In this document: one piece after another, positions 63,754 through 64,000 of the stretch
How positions within the stretch are numbered: the stretch's first letter is position 1
How the letters are laid out: each line of letters opens with the position of its first letter
Assembly: GCA_019828595.1 (NCBI GenBank)
Contig: JAHQRK010000016.1
Span: 1-64,000 of the forward strand
Direction: 5' to 3'
Source: Aphanomyces cochlioides
Lineage: Eukaryota; Oomycota; Saprolegniomycetes; Saprolegniales; Verrucalvaceae
Length of the DNA stretch: 64,000 bases
Notes under the pieces: model-generated
The model's database searches: none
What the model was told of the DNA's origin: nothing
What the model saw: only the letters and a program-made list of their open reading frames with translations
Position numbers and translations under genes: made by a program

Positions 63754-64000
63754 GCGCGGGGCGACCTACTGGGACAACTCTAGGCTCTGATGAAGAGCGT
63801 TCCGGCATACCGCCTGTTCGTCAGAACCTAGCCTCTGACACATTACTGTGTCAACTGGGACAGCATACTACGATGCTGCATGTAGAAATGCCCGTGGAGG
63901 GCTTCAACCGAAAGCTCCGAGTCTTAATCGACTGTGGAGCGTCGAAGAATTTTGCCCGTCGACAGACGCTCGAAGAGAATGCGAGCCTCTATGCCGAGGT
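63684..64000 (+). CDS. Pol N-terminus: retropepsin-like aspartic protease (partial)
   Basis: Open in the -1 frame relative to gag and overlapping its 3' end. LRVLIDCGASKNF (GAC at 63930-63932) matches the catalytic D-S/T/C-G-A motif of retrotransposon proteases, with Cys in place of the usual Ser/Thr. Expression presumably needs a -1 frameshift. Runs off the window. Confidence 0.65.

Larger units (their letters stand above)
62322..64000 (+). mobile_element. Ty3/Gypsy-type LTR retrotransposon, truncated by the window end
   Basis: LTR, primer-binding site, gag, and the start of pol with an aspartic-protease motif. Gag has no lesions, so the copy may be young. The remainder of pol and the 3' LTR are outside the window; the Ty3 versus other class cannot be settled without integrase and reverse transcriptase. 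Confidence 0.8.

Noticed and set aside
1..64000. tRNA or rRNA genes
   Set aside because: No convincing cloverleaf, A/B boxes or rRNA core sequence was noticed by eye; a tRNAscan/Infernal run would be decisive.

Overview
ORGANISM. The window looks like a subtelomeric contig end from an oomycete, most likely of the Saprolegniales (Aphanomyces/Saprolegnia type). The evidence is very short GT-AG introns (40-68 bp, many of 46-49 bp), START-FYVE and F-box/LRR-like gene families, a divergent protein kinase with an N-terminal extension, Crypton, Helitron and Ty3-like elements, and degenerate C4-5(T)AAA telomere-like tracts. The species is inference; the eukaryotic, intron-containing nature is seen directly. 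LAYOUT. 0-14 kb: a terminal (CCCCCAAA)n array runs straight into an open reading frame of a multi-exon ubiquitin-specific-protease gene. It is followed by tandem repeats, an interstitial telomere-like tract, GC hairpins, a 5'-truncated Helitron helicase, a C2H2+SET protein and a frameshifted protein kinase. 14-32 kb: a patchwork of direct and inverted copies of four small unrecognised ORF families (here called A, B, C and D). Its core is a palindrome with ~3.49-kb near-identical arms (17951-21436 and 21682-25167). This cluster also holds a dead IS630/Tc1-type transposase, a Crypton-type tyrosine recombinase with a divergent partner gene, and a ~35-bp minisatellite. 32-43 kb: a conserved housekeeping island. 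It carries a canopy-like ER protein ending in KDEL, divergent from a GRP94/endoplasmin gene also ending in KDEL. An ELO fatty-acid elongase, two MBOAT acyltransferases placed head to head, and a chromo-barrel/RING protein follow. 44-64 kb: a second palindrome (4.75-kb arms, 46063-50815 and 54164-58915; 3.35-kb spacer) carrying a possible PD-(D/E)XK family, F-box/LRR-like genes and START-FYVE genes, most of them broken. A 703-bp inverted-repeat transposon lies in the spacer. The window ends in a Ty3/Gypsy-type retrotransposon (LTR, gag, start of protease) inserted in an F-box-like relic. HOW IT WORKS TOGETHER. The 32-43 kb island reads as ER folding (canopy + GRP94) next to lipid acyl-chain elongation and remodelling (ELO + 2 MBOAT). 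The flanks are fast-evolving repeat territory. Abrupt switches from near-identity to diverged paralogy, often inside genes, point to recent inverted duplication or gene conversion.
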